40,877 bases of DNA from Bacillota bacterium (GTDB lineage Bacteria > Bacillota > Clostridia > Peptostreptococcales > Anaerovoracaceae): assembly GCA_022767945.1 (NCBI GenBank), contig JALENF010000024.1, forward strand, positions 1-40,877, read 5' to 3'. Within the stretch, counting starts at the first letter, position 1, and every line of letters starts with the position of its first letter. The notes under the pieces are model-generated. The model worked only from the letters and a program-made list of their open reading frames with translations. It did no database searches and was not told the origin of the DNA. The position numbers and the translations under genes are program-made. Shown here in pieces: positions 16,234 to 24,454 of this stretch.

Positions 16234-17127
16234 ATGATTGAAAACTATGAAGAGTATAAAGAAATAATTAACCAGCATATTTTAGACTATATCCCAAGTA
16301 TAGATGCAAAGAGCAACGTTCTTTATGAATCTATGAAGTACTCGCTTACCTCGGGCGGTAAGAGACTTCGTTCCGTGCTTCTTCTTTCTGCATGCGAGTT
16401 TGCCGGCGGAAAGTACCAGGATGCACTTCCGTATGCATGTGCAATGGAATACATTCATACATATTCGCTGATTCACGATGATCTTCCTGCCATGGATGAT
16501 GACGATCTGAGAAGAGGAGTGCCTACCAACCATAAGGTCTATGGAGAGGGGATGGCCGTTCTGGCCGGAGACGGACTTCTTAACACTGCTTATGAGGTAA
16601 TGAACAAGGATCTGTTCCTTCACTTTGATGATATAAAGGAACTGAAAAAAAGGATCAATGCTGCCCACTGTATCTGCAAGGGGGCAGGAGTTACAGGAAT
16701 GGTTGCCGGACAGGCTTCTGACATAGAAAATGAGAGAAAAAAATGCTCAAGGGAAATGCTAGAATATATACACCTGAATAAAACAGGTGCGCTTATCGTT
16801 GCAGCTGTACGTGCAGGCCTCTATCTTGGAGGTGCTACAGATGAAATGATGGCAGATATGACTTCGTATGCTGAAAATCTTGGACTGGCTTTCCAGATTG
16901 CAGATGACATTCTGGACGTCAAGGGCTCTGAAGAGGAAATGGGCAAGAAAGCAGGCGCTGATGAAAAGCAGGACAAGGTTACTTATGTTTCCCTGAACGG
17001 TCTGGAGGCATCTGAAAAAAGACTGGATGAACTGACTCAGGCATCCATAAAGGCTATCGAGAAATACTATGACAATGCAGAGTTCTTCTATAAACTCGTA
17101 TTGAAACTACAGAACAGGAATCACTAA
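16234..17127 (+). CDS. ispA: Polyprenyl (farnesyl) diphosphate synthase
   Basis: A 297-residue trans-prenyltransferase that condenses isopentenyl diphosphate with allylic diphosphates, probably up to C15. The first aspartate-rich motif lies in HDDLPAMDDDDLRRG and the second in ADDILDVKG. GGKRLRSVL holds substrate-binding basic residues. The residues before the first motif (EYIHTYSLIHDD) fit a short-chain synthase. It begins three bases after xseB. With dxs four bases downstream it makes an isoprenoid cassette inside the operon, as in Bacillus and many Clostridia. Confidence 0.95.
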   Translation: MIENYEEYKEIINQHILDYIPSIDAKSNVLYESMKYSLTSGGKRLRSVLLLSACEFAGGKYQDALPYACAMEYIHTYSLIHDDLPAMDDDDLRRGVPTNHKVYGEGMAVLAGDGLLNTAYEVMNKDLFLHFDDIKELKKRINAAHCICKGAGVTGMVAGQASDIENERKKCSREMLEYIHLNKTGALIVAAVRAGLYLGGATDEMMADMTSYAENLGLAFQIADDILDVKGSEEEMGKKAGADEKQDKVTYVSLNGLEASEKRLDELTQASIKAIEKYYDNAEFFYKLVLKLQNRNH

Positions 17128-17131
17128 ATTT

Positions 17132-18979
17132 ATGAATATAAAGCTTTCACAGTATAGTTTTCCTGATGACCTGAAACAGATGGATATCGACGATATGAAA
17201 ATACTGTCTGAGGTTATCAGAGACTTTCTAATAGATAAAGTATCCAGGACCGGAGGGCACCTTGCATCCAATCTGGGAGTTGTTGAGCTGACTATTGCTC
17301 TCCATAAGGTGTTTGACAGTCCGAAAGATAAGATAATATGGGATGTGGGACATCAGTCATATGTTCACAAGATTCTTACAGGCAGAGCGGAAGGGTTTGA
17401 TACACTCCGTCAGTTCGGAGGAATGAGCGGATTTCCGAAAGCCAGAGAAAGTGAACATGATGTCTTCGACACAGGCCATTCAAGCACATCCATCTCAGCC
17501 GCCGCCGGAATGGCAGCTGCCAGAGATATTAAAGGTGAGAAGGGCGAGGTTATTGCTGTCATAGGTGACGGCTCTCTTACCGGTGGAATGGCCTATGAGG
17601 CGCTGAACAATCTGGGCGCATCAAAATCAAAGGCAATAGTTATCCTGAACGATAACGGTATGTCAATTTCAAAGAATATAGGCGGAGTATCGCAGCACCT
17701 GAACAGTCTGCGTGTATCCGACAGATATATAAAAGCTAAATCAGACATAAAGAACAGACTTCAGAATATAGGAAAGCTGGGAAACACTATATACGAAGGA
17801 CTGGACTCGGCTAAGGAGAAAGTGAAGTATGCCATAATGCCCCGAGGAGTAATCTTCGAGGAACTTGGCTTTACTTACCTGGGGCCTATTGACGGTCATA
17901 ATCTGGAGGCTGTGATAGAAGTGCTTGAACAGGCTAAGCATGCAAAGGGGCCGGTTCTGGTGCATCTGATAACGAAAAAAGGAAAAGGGTATGAAGATGC
18001 AGAAAATAATCCAAGCAAGTTTCATGGCGTCTCACCTTTTAATCCTGAAACAGGAAGATCAGAAAAGAAAAGCGTGATTTCATATTCAAACGTATTCGGC
18101 AGAACTGCGGTAAAACTTGCAGAATCGGACAGCAGTGTTGTTGCAATTACGGCAGCGATGGGTGAAGCAACCGGACTGGGTGAATTCTCACGGAGATTTC
18201 CGAACAGATTTTTTGATGTCGGAATAGCGGAACAGCATGCAGTTACTTTTGCTGCCGGTCTTGCAAAATCAGGTATGAGACCAATTGTGGCAATTTATTC
18301 ATCTTTCCTGCAGAGAGCCTATGACCAGATTATTGAGGACGTATGTCTTCAGAATCTTCCGGTTATATTTGCGATAGACAGAGCGGGAGTTGTGGGCGCA
18401 GATGGAGCAACTCATCACGGAGTTTTTGATCTGTCATATCTGAGGTCGATTCCAAACCTGACAGTTTTGACACCGACCTGCGGAAACGAGCTTGCTGCCA
18501 TGCTAGAGCATGCATTAACGATAAACGGTCCGGTAGCTATCCGTTATCCGAGGGGAGAGTGCAATTTCAATGAGGACTCTATTGAACCCTACGATGATTA
18601 CAACTGGAGGCTTTCGGAGGGCAGGGATCTGGATATCTGGGCCTGTGGAAGAATGGTGGATACTGCTGTTGAAGTAAAGAACAGACTTGTTTTGAAAGAT
18701 ATAGATGCCGGAATTGTAGCAGTAACCAAGGTTAAGCCTCTGGATCTTACAGAACTGGGGTCGTCAGACATGCCGGTTGTGACATTAGAAGATAATTCTC
18801 TTTCTGGAGGTTTTGGTGAATGCTTCAGATCATTATCCGGAGTAGAGAAGGTTATCAGTATTGGCTGGCCTGATGTTTTTGTTGAGCATGGCGATATAGA
18901 GTCATTGGAAAAGAAGTATGGACTTGATGCTGAGTCTGTTGTGGAAAGGATATGTGAAGAATTTGAAAGAAAGGCTTGA
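17132..18979 (+). CDS. dxs: 1-deoxy-D-xylulose-5-phosphate synthase
   Basis: A 615-residue thiamine-diphosphate enzyme joining pyruvate and glyceraldehyde 3-phosphate in the first step of the MEP isoprenoid pathway. The N-terminal domain has SNLGVVELTIALH, WDVGHQSYVHKILTGR and the TPP motif GDGSLTGGMAYEALNN (about residues 147-162). The central domain has the catalytic glutamate block AEQHAVTFAAGLA and DRAGVVGADGATHHG. The C-terminal transketolase domain starts near residue 490. Its length is usual for the family. The 3' end overlaps tlyA by 26 bases in another frame. Confidence 0.97.
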   Translation: MNIKLSQYSFPDDLKQMDIDDMKILSEVIRDFLIDKVSRTGGHLASNLGVVELTIALHKVFDSPKDKIIWDVGHQSYVHKILTGRAEGFDTLRQFGGMSGFPKARESEHDVFDTGHSSTSISAAAGMAAARDIKGEKGEVIAVIGDGSLTGGMAYEALNNLGASKSKAIVILNDNGMSISKNIGGVSQHLNSLRVSDRYIKAKSDIKNRLQNIGKLGNTIYEGLDSAKEKVKYAIMPRGVIFEELGFTYLGPIDGHNLEAVIEVLEQAKHAKGPVLVHLITKKGKGYEDAENNPSKFHGVSPFNPETGRSEKKSVISYSNVFGRTAVKLAESDSSVVAITAAMGEATGLGEFSRRFPNRFFDVGIAEQHAVTFAAGLAKSGMRPIVAIYSSFLQRAYDQIIEDVCLQNLPVIFAIDRAGVVGADGATHHGVFDLSYLRSIPNLTVLTPTCGNELAAMLEHALTINGPVAIRYPRGECNFNEDSIEPYDDYNWRLSEGRDLDIWACGRMVDTAVEVKNRLVLKDIDAGIVAVTKVKPLDLTELGSSDMPVVTLEDNSLSGGFGECFRSLSGVEKVISIGWPDVFVEHGDIESLEKKYGLDAESVVERICEEFERKA

Positions 18980-19760
18980 TACATTACTTGTCAGACAAGG
19001 CTATTATGAGTCTCGTGAAAAGGCAAAACGTGCAATAATGGCTGGAATTGTCTTTGTAAACGGGCAGAAGAGTGACAAGGCCGGAAATATGATAGATACT
19101 GAAGCAGAGATTTTTGTAAAGGAAAATATCTGTCCGTATGTGAGCCGTGGAGGACTTAAGCTGGAAAAATCCATAAAGATGTTCAATCTGGATCTGACAG
19201 ACGATGTATGCATGGATATAGGGGCTTCGACAGGAGGGTTTACAGACTGTATGCTTCAGAACGGAGCCGTCAGGGTCTATGCGGTTGATGTAGGTTACGG
19301 TCAGCTTGACTGGAAGCTTCGCAACGATGAACGCGTTGTAAATATGGAAAAATGCAATGTCAGATATCTTGACCCTGAGACAATTGCGGAACCGGTTGAC
19401 TTCATCAGCATTGACGTATCCTTCATATCACTTAAGCTGATTTTCCCTGTTGCCGCTCAGCTCCTTGCTGATGACGGACATATTGTCTGTCTGGTAAAGC
19501 CTCAGTTTGAGGCAGGCAGAGAGCAGGTAGGAAAGAAGGGAATCGTAAGAGACAGAAAGGTTCATGAGGAGGTTATTGAAAACGTTATAAAATATGCAGC
19601 TGACAACGGACTTTATCCTCATGGTCTGACTTTTTCACCGGTAACAGGTGCAAAAGGAAATATAGAATATCTTTTATATCTTTCCAAACAGGAGGATATA
19701 AGTTATAATGAGGCTGTGATAAGAGAAACTGTTGATAGCTCTCATAGAGAGTTGGAGTAG
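18954..19760 (+). CDS. tlyA: TlyA-family rRNA 2'-O-methyltransferase
   Basis: A 268-residue protein with an N-terminal S4 RNA-binding domain (ERLDTLLVRQGYYESREKAK) and an FtsJ-type methyltransferase domain (CMDIGASTGGFTDCML, FISIDVSFISLKLI, CLVKPQFEAGR). Mycobacterial TlyA 2'-O-methylates 16S C1409 and 23S C1920, which influences capreomycin sensitivity; other members modify one site. The upstream-most possible start would add 12 unsupported residues. GTG 18954, three bases after AAAGGA, is chosen; TTG 18963 is possible. It is the last gene of the block; argR and recN, which often follow in Firmicutes, are not here. Confidence 0.92.
   Translation: MKNLKERLDTLLVRQGYYESREKAKRAIMAGIVFVNGQKSDKAGNMIDTEAEIFVKENICPYVSRGGLKLEKSIKMFNLDLTDDVCMDIGASTGGFTDCMLQNGAVRVYAVDVGYGQLDWKLRNDERVVNMEKCNVRYLDPETIAEPVDFISIDVSFISLKLIFPVAAQLLADDGHIVCLVKPQFEAGREQVGKKGIVRDRKVHEEVIENVIKYAADNGLYPHGLTFSPVTGAKGNIEYLLYLSKQEDISYNEAVIRETVDSSHRELE
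19681..19709 (+). promoter_or_regulatory. Weak sigma-A promoter candidate for the aminotransferase
   Basis: TTTCCA (19681-19686) and TATAAT (19704-19709) are spaced by 17 bases inside the 3' end of tlyA. A 7-base-pair hairpin (19737-19743 with 19747-19753, loop ATA) and a T-rich run (19762-19772) follow. These could be a terminator for tlyA or a leader attenuator for the next gene. Confidence 0.35.
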
Positions 19761-19792
19761 ATTTATTTTTTTAAAAAGGAGAGTTAAAGGAA

Positions 19793-20992
19793 ATGAAACT
19801 ATCAAACAAAGTGGAATCAATGCAGTTTTCACCAATCAGAAAATTCAATCCGATTGCACAGAAAGCTAAGGATGCAGGCAAGAAGGTTTATCACCTGAAT
19901 ATCGGTCAGCCTGATGTTGAGACACCTCAGTGTTTTATGGATGCAATCAAAAATTATGATTCAAAGGTAATCGCCTATGCTGAATCAGGTGGATTAACGG
20001 TATTGCAGGACGCTGTTACTGAATATTTCAAGAACTACAATATGGACATCGAAAGAAAAGACATGATCGTTACTACAGGAGGATCAGAAGCTCTTAACAT
20101 GACTTTCCTTTCAATTCTTAACGAAGGTGATGAAGTTCTTATTGCAGAGCCTTTCTACACAAACTACCACACATTTGCTACAGCAGCAGGTGGAAAGGTT
20201 GTTCCTAGTACAACTAAAGCTGTAGAAGGATATCACTATTCAAAGAGAGAACAGATTGAACCATTAATCACTGAAAAGACTAAGGCTATCTGCTGCATCA
20301 ACCCTGGTAATCCGACGGGAACAGTTCTGACAAGAGACGAAATGAAGCTTATCGGCGAAATTGCTAAGGAACACGACCTTTGGATCATCGCTGACGAAGT
20401 GTACAGAGAATTTGCTTACGACGGAAGAGAAGCAACATCTTTCGGACAGCTTGATGAATTCAAAGACAGAGTTATCATCGTTGATTCAGTTTCAAAGAGA
20501 CATTCCGCATGTGGAGCAAGAATCGGTTTACTTATCTCCAAGAATGAAGAGTTCATGAAGAATGTTATGAAGATTGCACAGGGAAGACTTTGCGTATCAA
20601 CTGTAGACCAGATTGGTGCTGCTGCTCTGTTCAGACTTCCACTTTCATACTATGATGAAGTTAAGGCAGAATACTGCGGAAGAAGAGACGTTGTTTATGA
20701 GGAACTGATGAAGATTCCTGGAGTTGTATGCCAGAAACCTGGTGGAGCATTCTATATGACTGCTAAGCTTCCTGTAGACAATATCGAAGACTTCCTGATG
20801 TTCCTGTTAACTGAATTCGAAGATAACGGAGAAACAGTAATGTTCGCTCCGGCTGAAGGATTCTACGCTACACCGGGTCTTGGCAAGGATGAAATGCGTA
20901 TTGCATACGTTCTGAACCAGGCTGATATGAGAAGAGGCGTTGAGCTTATCAGACTTGGTATTGAAGCTTATAACGCTAAAAAGGCTAAATAA
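19793..20992 (+). CDS. Class I/II pyridoxal-phosphate aminotransferase
   Basis: A 399-residue fold-type I aminotransferase of the aspartate/aromatic type, moving an amino group between an amino acid and a 2-oxoacid. The N-terminal NIGQPDVETP block, NPGNPTGTVL, DEVYREFAYDG, the PLP lysine in SVSKRHSACGARIG, and the C-terminal arginine in EMRIAYVLN are all present. The SKRHSACGARIG variant replaces the usual SKTY...GWRIG and marks a particular anaerobe-rich subgroup. A strong AAAAGGAG site precedes ATG 19793. It is followed by a strong terminator and then a ferredoxin-linked 2-oxoacid dehydrogenase, so its product oxoacid might feed that enzyme (inference). The exact amino acid cannot be told. 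Confidence 0.9.
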   Translation: MKLSNKVESMQFSPIRKFNPIAQKAKDAGKKVYHLNIGQPDVETPQCFMDAIKNYDSKVIAYAESGGLTVLQDAVTEYFKNYNMDIERKDMIVTTGGSEALNMTFLSILNEGDEVLIAEPFYTNYHTFATAAGGKVVPSTTKAVEGYHYSKREQIEPLITEKTKAICCINPGNPTGTVLTRDEMKLIGEIAKEHDLWIIADEVYREFAYDGREATSFGQLDEFKDRVIIVDSVSKRHSACGARIGLLISKNEEFMKNVMKIAQGRLCVSTVDQIGAAALFRLPLSYYDEVKAEYCGRRDVVYEELMKIPGVVCQKPGGAFYMTAKLPVDNIEDFLMFLLTEFEDNGETVMFAPAEGFYATPGLGKDEMRIAYVLNQADMRRGVELIRLGIEAYNAKKAK

Positions 20993-21043
20993 TTGTACTG
21001 AACTTTTACATATAGATTTAAATATGTGAATTCTGCGCAGGGT

Positions 21044-21092
21044 CGTCATCTTAAGATTTGTATTTCTTGAGATGACGGTTCTGTTTTTTTTT
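21044..21092 (+). terminator. Strong intrinsic terminator after the aminotransferase
   Basis: A 13-base-pair stem (21044-21056 with 21065-21077, one T-G wobble) with an 8-base loop is followed by a run of nine T residues after CTG. This is a clear factor-independent terminator and separates the aminotransferase from the oxidoreductase operon. Confidence 0.9.
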
Positions 21093-21105
21093 ACATATTT
21101 TAATA

Positions 21106-21125
21106 TTTTGTTAAAATTAACAAAA
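21106..21125. promoter_or_regulatory. Upstream dyad TTTTGTTAA-AA-TTAACAAAA
   Basis: Two perfect 9-base half-sites are separated by two bases, 14 bases upstream of the -35 of the oxidoreductase promoter. It looks like a regulator site. It resembles Rex half-sites (TTGTTAA), but the 2-base spacing is shorter than the usual 4, so no regulator is assigned. Confidence 0.45.
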
Positions 21126-21139
21126 AAATATGTAATTAT

Positions 21140-21168
21140 TTGACTTTATTTGACAATGGGGTTATAAT
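21140..21168 (+). promoter_or_regulatory. Sigma-A promoter of the oxidoreductase operon
   Basis: TTGACT (21140-21145) and TATAAT (21163-21168) are 17 bases apart, near consensus, about 50 bases before the first ATG. A strong basal promoter is expected, fitting a central fermentative enzyme. Confidence 0.85.
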
Positions 21169-21177
21169 GATTGTCAA
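21150..21177. promoter_or_regulatory. Operator-like dyad across the -10 box
   Basis: TTGACAAT (21150-21157) and ATTGTCAA (21170-21177) form perfect 8-base inverted half-sites around a 12-base centre that contains the TATAAT box. A dimeric protein bound here would cover the -10 region, so repression is the natural reading. The regulator is unknown. Confidence 0.5.
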
Positions 21178-21216
21178 GTTGCATTCGTAAAAAAATATTT
21201 TATATAGGAGAAAGAA

Positions 21217-21810
21217 ATGTCTAATAAAATCAATGAAGCAGTTGAAATCAGATGGCATGGAAGAGGTGGACAGGGTGCAAAGACAGCATGTCTTATGCTT
21301 GCTGACATAGCTTTCACCTCCGGTAAATATGTTCAGGGTTTCCCTGAATATGGACCAGAGAGACAGGGCGCACCTATTACAGCTTATAACAGAATTACAG
21401 ATGCCCCTTGTAAAGTTCATTCTAACATCTACACACCTGATTATGTTGTAGTTGTAGATGAAACCTTACTTAAATCTGTAGATGTGGCAAAGGGGATTAA
21501 GAAGGATGGAGCCCTCATAATCAACAGTAAAAAGAGTCCTGAAGCATTAAGACCGCTGCTGAACGGATATAAGGGGAAAATCTGCACCGTGGATGCTGAG
21601 GCTATTTCAATTGAGTGTCTTGGAAAGAATTTTCCTAATATGCCTATGCTCGGAGCTATCGTCAAGGTAAGCAGGGTTATTGATGCACAGGAGTTCATCA
21701 GCAACATGCGTGAATCCTTCGAGCATAAGTTTGCCGGAAAGGAAAACGTAATAGAAGGAAATATGAAGGCTGTTGTTAAGGCTATGGAGGAAGTTGAGGT
21801 AGGAGAATGA
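21217..21810 (+). CDS. porG: Pyruvate/2-oxoacid:ferredoxin oxidoreductase, gamma subunit
   Basis: The 197-residue gamma subunit of the four-subunit 2-oxoacid:ferredoxin oxidoreductase, which oxidatively decarboxylates a 2-oxoacid to acyl-CoA and passes electrons to ferredoxin. The family block EIRWHGRGGQGAKTACLML is at the start, followed by GFPEYGPERQGAPITAYNRI, which lies near the CoA site. TAGGAGAAAG precedes the ATG. It overlaps the delta gene by 4 bases. The order gamma-delta-alpha-beta is that of pyruvate (por) and branched-chain (vor) enzymes of archaea and deep-branching bacteria, not the single-chain clostridial PFOR. Confidence 0.88.
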   Translation: MSNKINEAVEIRWHGRGGQGAKTACLMLADIAFTSGKYVQGFPEYGPERQGAPITAYNRITDAPCKVHSNIYTPDYVVVVDETLLKSVDVAKGIKKDGALIINSKKSPEALRPLLNGYKGKICTVDAEAISIECLGKNFPNMPMLGAIVKVSRVIDAQEFISNMRESFEHKFAGKENVIEGNMKAVVKAMEEVEVGE

Positions 21811-22112
21811 TTACTAAGGCTAAAGATATAAACGAAAAAATTACATGGCAGGACATAACTATAGGTGCTGAAATATATGAACCTGCAACTTCACTTCTTG
21901 TCGAAACAGGAGACTGGAGAGTCATGACGCCTGTTTTCAAGGAGGATGACTGCAGGCAGTGTATGCTTTGTGTTTTGTACTGTCCGGACAGTTCAATTCC
22001 GGTAAAGAATCACAAGAGACGTGACTTTGACTATATACACTGCAAGGGATGCGGAATCTGCGCCAAGGTTTGCCCTTTTGACGCGATAGAATTTGTAAAG
22101 GAGGATAAGTAA
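21807..22112 (+). CDS. porD: 2-oxoacid:ferredoxin oxidoreductase, delta (2x[4Fe-4S]) subunit
   Basis: A 101-residue ferredoxin-like subunit with two complete CxxCxxCxxxC motifs: CRQCMLCVLYC (starting near residue 50) and CKGCGICAKVC (near residue 80). Both are followed by the usual proline or aspartate. It carries electrons from the catalytic beta subunit to soluble ferredoxin. The ATG overlaps the gamma stop, and its own stop overlaps the alpha ATG by one base. Confidence 0.92.
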   Translation: MITKAKDINEKITWQDITIGAEIYEPATSLLVETGDWRVMTPVFKEDDCRQCMLCVLYCPDSSIPVKNHKRRDFDYIHCKGCGICAKVCPFDAIEFVKEDK

Positions 22113-23332
22113 TGTCCAGAAGAGATAGAATGTCAGGAAAAGAAGCCGTAGCGGAGGCTATGAGACAGATAAATCCAGATGTAATGGGGGCATTTCCTAT
22201 TACTCCGTCAACAGAGATTCCACAGTATTTTTCAAAATTTATTGCAGATGGTGAAGTTGATACTGAATTTGTTGCCGTTGAGTCAGAACACAGTGCAATG
22301 TCTGTCTGCATCGGTGCATCAGCTGCAGGTGCAAGAGCGGTAACTGCCACATCCTCTGCAGGTCTGGCACTTATGTGGGAACTGCTCTATGTTGCTGCAT
22401 CATCCAGACTGCCTATTACAATGGCGGTCGTAAACAGAGCGTTGACCGGTCCGATTAACATCAATAACGATCATTCCGATACAATGGGTGCAAGAGACTC
22501 CGGATGGATTCAGATTTATGCTGAATCGAATCAGGAGGTGTATGACAATTACATTCAGGCCATGCCTATTTCAGAGGCTATCAGACTCCCAATAATGATA
22601 TGCCAGGATGGATTTATAACGAGTCACGGTGTGTCCAACATTGAACTTCTGGACGATGATGAAGTAAAGGAATTTGTAGGAGAATACAAACCGGAGAACT
22701 ATCTGTTAAAGCACGAAAATCCTCTTGCTGTAGGTCCTTACGGAATTTCTCCTTACTACATGGAGGTTAAGAGAGCTCAGGCTCAGGCAATGAAGGATTC
22801 TATGCCGATTATAATGGAAGTTGCAGAGAAGTTCGAAGCATTGACAGGCAGAAAATACGGATTCTTTGAGGAATATATGATGGACGATGCAGAGGTTGCT
22901 ATCGTAATAATCGGTTCAAGTGCAGGCACAGGAAAAGAAGCTGTAGACAGGCTGAGAATGGAGGGAAAAAAGGTTGGCCTTATCAAACTGAGAGTTTTCA
23001 GACCATTCCCGAGACAGCCACTTGCTGAATCGATGTGTAAGGTTAAGGCTGTAGCTATAATGGATAAGGCTGAGTGCTTCTCTAACAGCGGCGGACCTCT
23101 GTTCAGTGAAGCAAGAAACTCCTTATATGATCTGCCTAATAAGCCATATGCAATCAACTACATCTATGGTCTCGGAGGAAGAGATATTACAGTTGAAGAT
23201 TTCTATGAAATCTATAATGACCTGTTTATCATCTATGATACCAACAAGCCGGGTGACATTTACAGATACGTTGGAGGTAGAGACTCCAGATACGGTGAAC
23301 ACGGATTCGACCACAGGAAATACGATGATTAA
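22112..23332 (+). CDS. porA: Pyruvate:ferredoxin oxidoreductase-type alpha subunit
   Basis: A 406-residue alpha subunit with the pyrimidine-binding (PYR) TPP domain and the C-terminal transketolase-like domain. Key blocks are GAFPITPSTEIPQYF, VESEHSAMSV (the conserved glutamate helps activate TPP), NRALTGPININNDHSD, RDSGWIQIYAE, and RPFPRQPLAE. The NDHSD and SGWIQ blocks resemble Thermotoga PorA as I recall it and favour pyruvate, but branched-chain VOR enzymes share most of them. AAGGAGGATAAG precedes the start. It is separated from beta by 27 bases. Confidence 0.88.
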   Translation: MSRRDRMSGKEAVAEAMRQINPDVMGAFPITPSTEIPQYFSKFIADGEVDTEFVAVESEHSAMSVCIGASAAGARAVTATSSAGLALMWELLYVAASSRLPITMAVVNRALTGPININNDHSDTMGARDSGWIQIYAESNQEVYDNYIQAMPISEAIRLPIMICQDGFITSHGVSNIELLDDDEVKEFVGEYKPENYLLKHENPLAVGPYGISPYYMEVKRAQAQAMKDSMPIIMEVAEKFEALTGRKYGFFEEYMMDDAEVAIVIIGSSAGTGKEAVDRLRMEGKKVGLIKLRVFRPFPRQPLAESMCKVKAVAIMDKAECFSNSGGPLFSEARNSLYDLPNKPYAINYIYGLGGRDITVEDFYEIYNDLFIIYDTNKPGDIYRYVGGRDSRYGEHGFDHRKYDD

Positions 23333-23359
23333 GCTTTGATACAGATGAGGTGAAAAAAT

Positions 23360-24289
23360 ATGGCATATGATTTAAAGAAAGAACTGGAAAAACCGGAGAG
23401 ACTGGCTGCCGGACACAGACTCTGTGCCGGATGTGGCGCAGGAATTGCAGTAAGAGGTGTGCTGAGAGCTCTTAATCCTGAAGATAAAGCTGTTATAACT
23501 AACGCAACAAGTTGTCTGGAGGTTTCTACTTTTATGTATCCTAACACTGCATATTATGACAGCTACATTCACAGTGCATTTGAAAACAGCGCAGCTACAT
23601 GCGCAGGAGTAGAGGCGGCATATAATGTTTTAAAGAAAAAGGGCAAGGTGAAGGACAACTTCAAGTTCATCACATTCGGCGGAGACGGAGGCACATACGA
23701 TATCGGTCTTCAGTCTCTGTCGGGAGCTATGGAAAGAGGTCATGACATGGTCTATGTGTGCTATGATAACGAGGCATATATGAACACAGGTGTACAGCGT
23801 TCATCATCCACTCCGAGGTTTGCTGATGCAACAACCTCTCCAGTAGGAAAGTATTCAACAGGTAAGACACAGAACAAAAAGAATCTCACTGAGATAATAG
23901 CTGCTCATAATGTTCCTTATGCGGCTCAGACAACATTTATCGGAAATTTTAAGGATTTACATGAGAAATCGCACAGGGCGATTTACACAGAAGGACCATG
24001 CTTCCTGAATATTCTTTCTCCGTGCCCTAGAGGATGGGGCTATGAAATGGCAGATATAGCAGAAATATGCAAGCTGGCAGTAGATACATGCGTGTGGCCG
24101 TTATATGAAATCATAGAAGGCGAATGGCATCTTACATACGAGCCTAAGAAAAAGCTTCCGGTTGAAGAATTCCTGAAGCGGCAGAACAGATTCAAACATA
24201 TGTTTAAGACCGGAAACGAGTGGATGATTGATGAAGCTCAGGCTTATGTAGATGAACAGTGGGAGAAGATTCTGTCAAAGTGTAAGTAA
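23360..24289 (+). CDS. porB: Pyruvate:ferredoxin oxidoreductase-type beta subunit
   Basis: The 309-residue catalytic beta subunit with the TPP pyrophosphate domain. It has the cluster cysteines LCAGCGAG near residue 22 and further conserved cysteines (NATSCLEVS; near the end SPCPRGWG). The TPP motif GDGGTYDIGLQSLSGAMERG is followed by YDNEAYMNTGVQRSSSTP. These features define POR/VOR beta. Together with the three upstream genes it makes a complete enzyme producing acetyl-CoA or acyl-CoA and reduced ferredoxin. AGGTGAAAAA lies before ATG 23360. A terminator follows the gene. Confidence 0.92.
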   Translation: MAYDLKKELEKPERLAAGHRLCAGCGAGIAVRGVLRALNPEDKAVITNATSCLEVSTFMYPNTAYYDSYIHSAFENSAATCAGVEAAYNVLKKKGKVKDNFKFITFGGDGGTYDIGLQSLSGAMERGHDMVYVCYDNEAYMNTGVQRSSSTPRFADATTSPVGKYSTGKTQNKKNLTEIIAAHNVPYAAQTTFIGNFKDLHEKSHRAIYTEGPCFLNILSPCPRGWGYEMADIAEICKLAVDTCVWPLYEIIEGEWHLTYEPKKKLPVEEFLKRQNRFKHMFKTGNEWMIDEAQAYVDEQWEKILSKCK

Positions 24290-24316
24290 CAGTAAAACAG
24301 TGAAGAAGATAAGTTT

Positions 24317-24375
24317 CAAAAAGAACTCTGAAGCAGACCGGACATTTGACCGGGTACAGGGTTCTTTTTGTATTT
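24317..24375 (+). terminator. Terminator of the oxidoreductase operon
   Basis: A 14-base-pair outer stem (24317-24330 with 24357-24370, one T-G wobble) encloses a 26-base loop with a small CCGG-based inner hairpin. The right arm ends in CTTTTTG and continues TATTTG. Its left arm is A-rich, so it may work in both directions. Confidence 0.8.
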
Positions 24376-24402
24376 GCCATTATATAAATTGTAATTTATA
24401 AT
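24374..24402 (+). promoter_or_regulatory. Sigma-A promoter of the transglutaminase-like gene
   Basis: TTGCCA (24374-24379) and TATAAT (24397-24402) are spaced by 17 bases, directly after the preceding terminator. The leader would be about 45 bases. Confidence 0.65.
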
Positions 24403-24454
24403 CAAAGTATGTAGAACAAAAGTTATTGTCAGATATAAAAATACGGAGACAGAT

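Noticed and set aside
21106-21125. Rex (redox repressor) binding site
   Set aside because: The TTGTTAA/TTAACAA halves look right, but the gap is 2 bases where Rex sites have 4, so the half-sites would be out of register. Listed only as an unassigned dyad.
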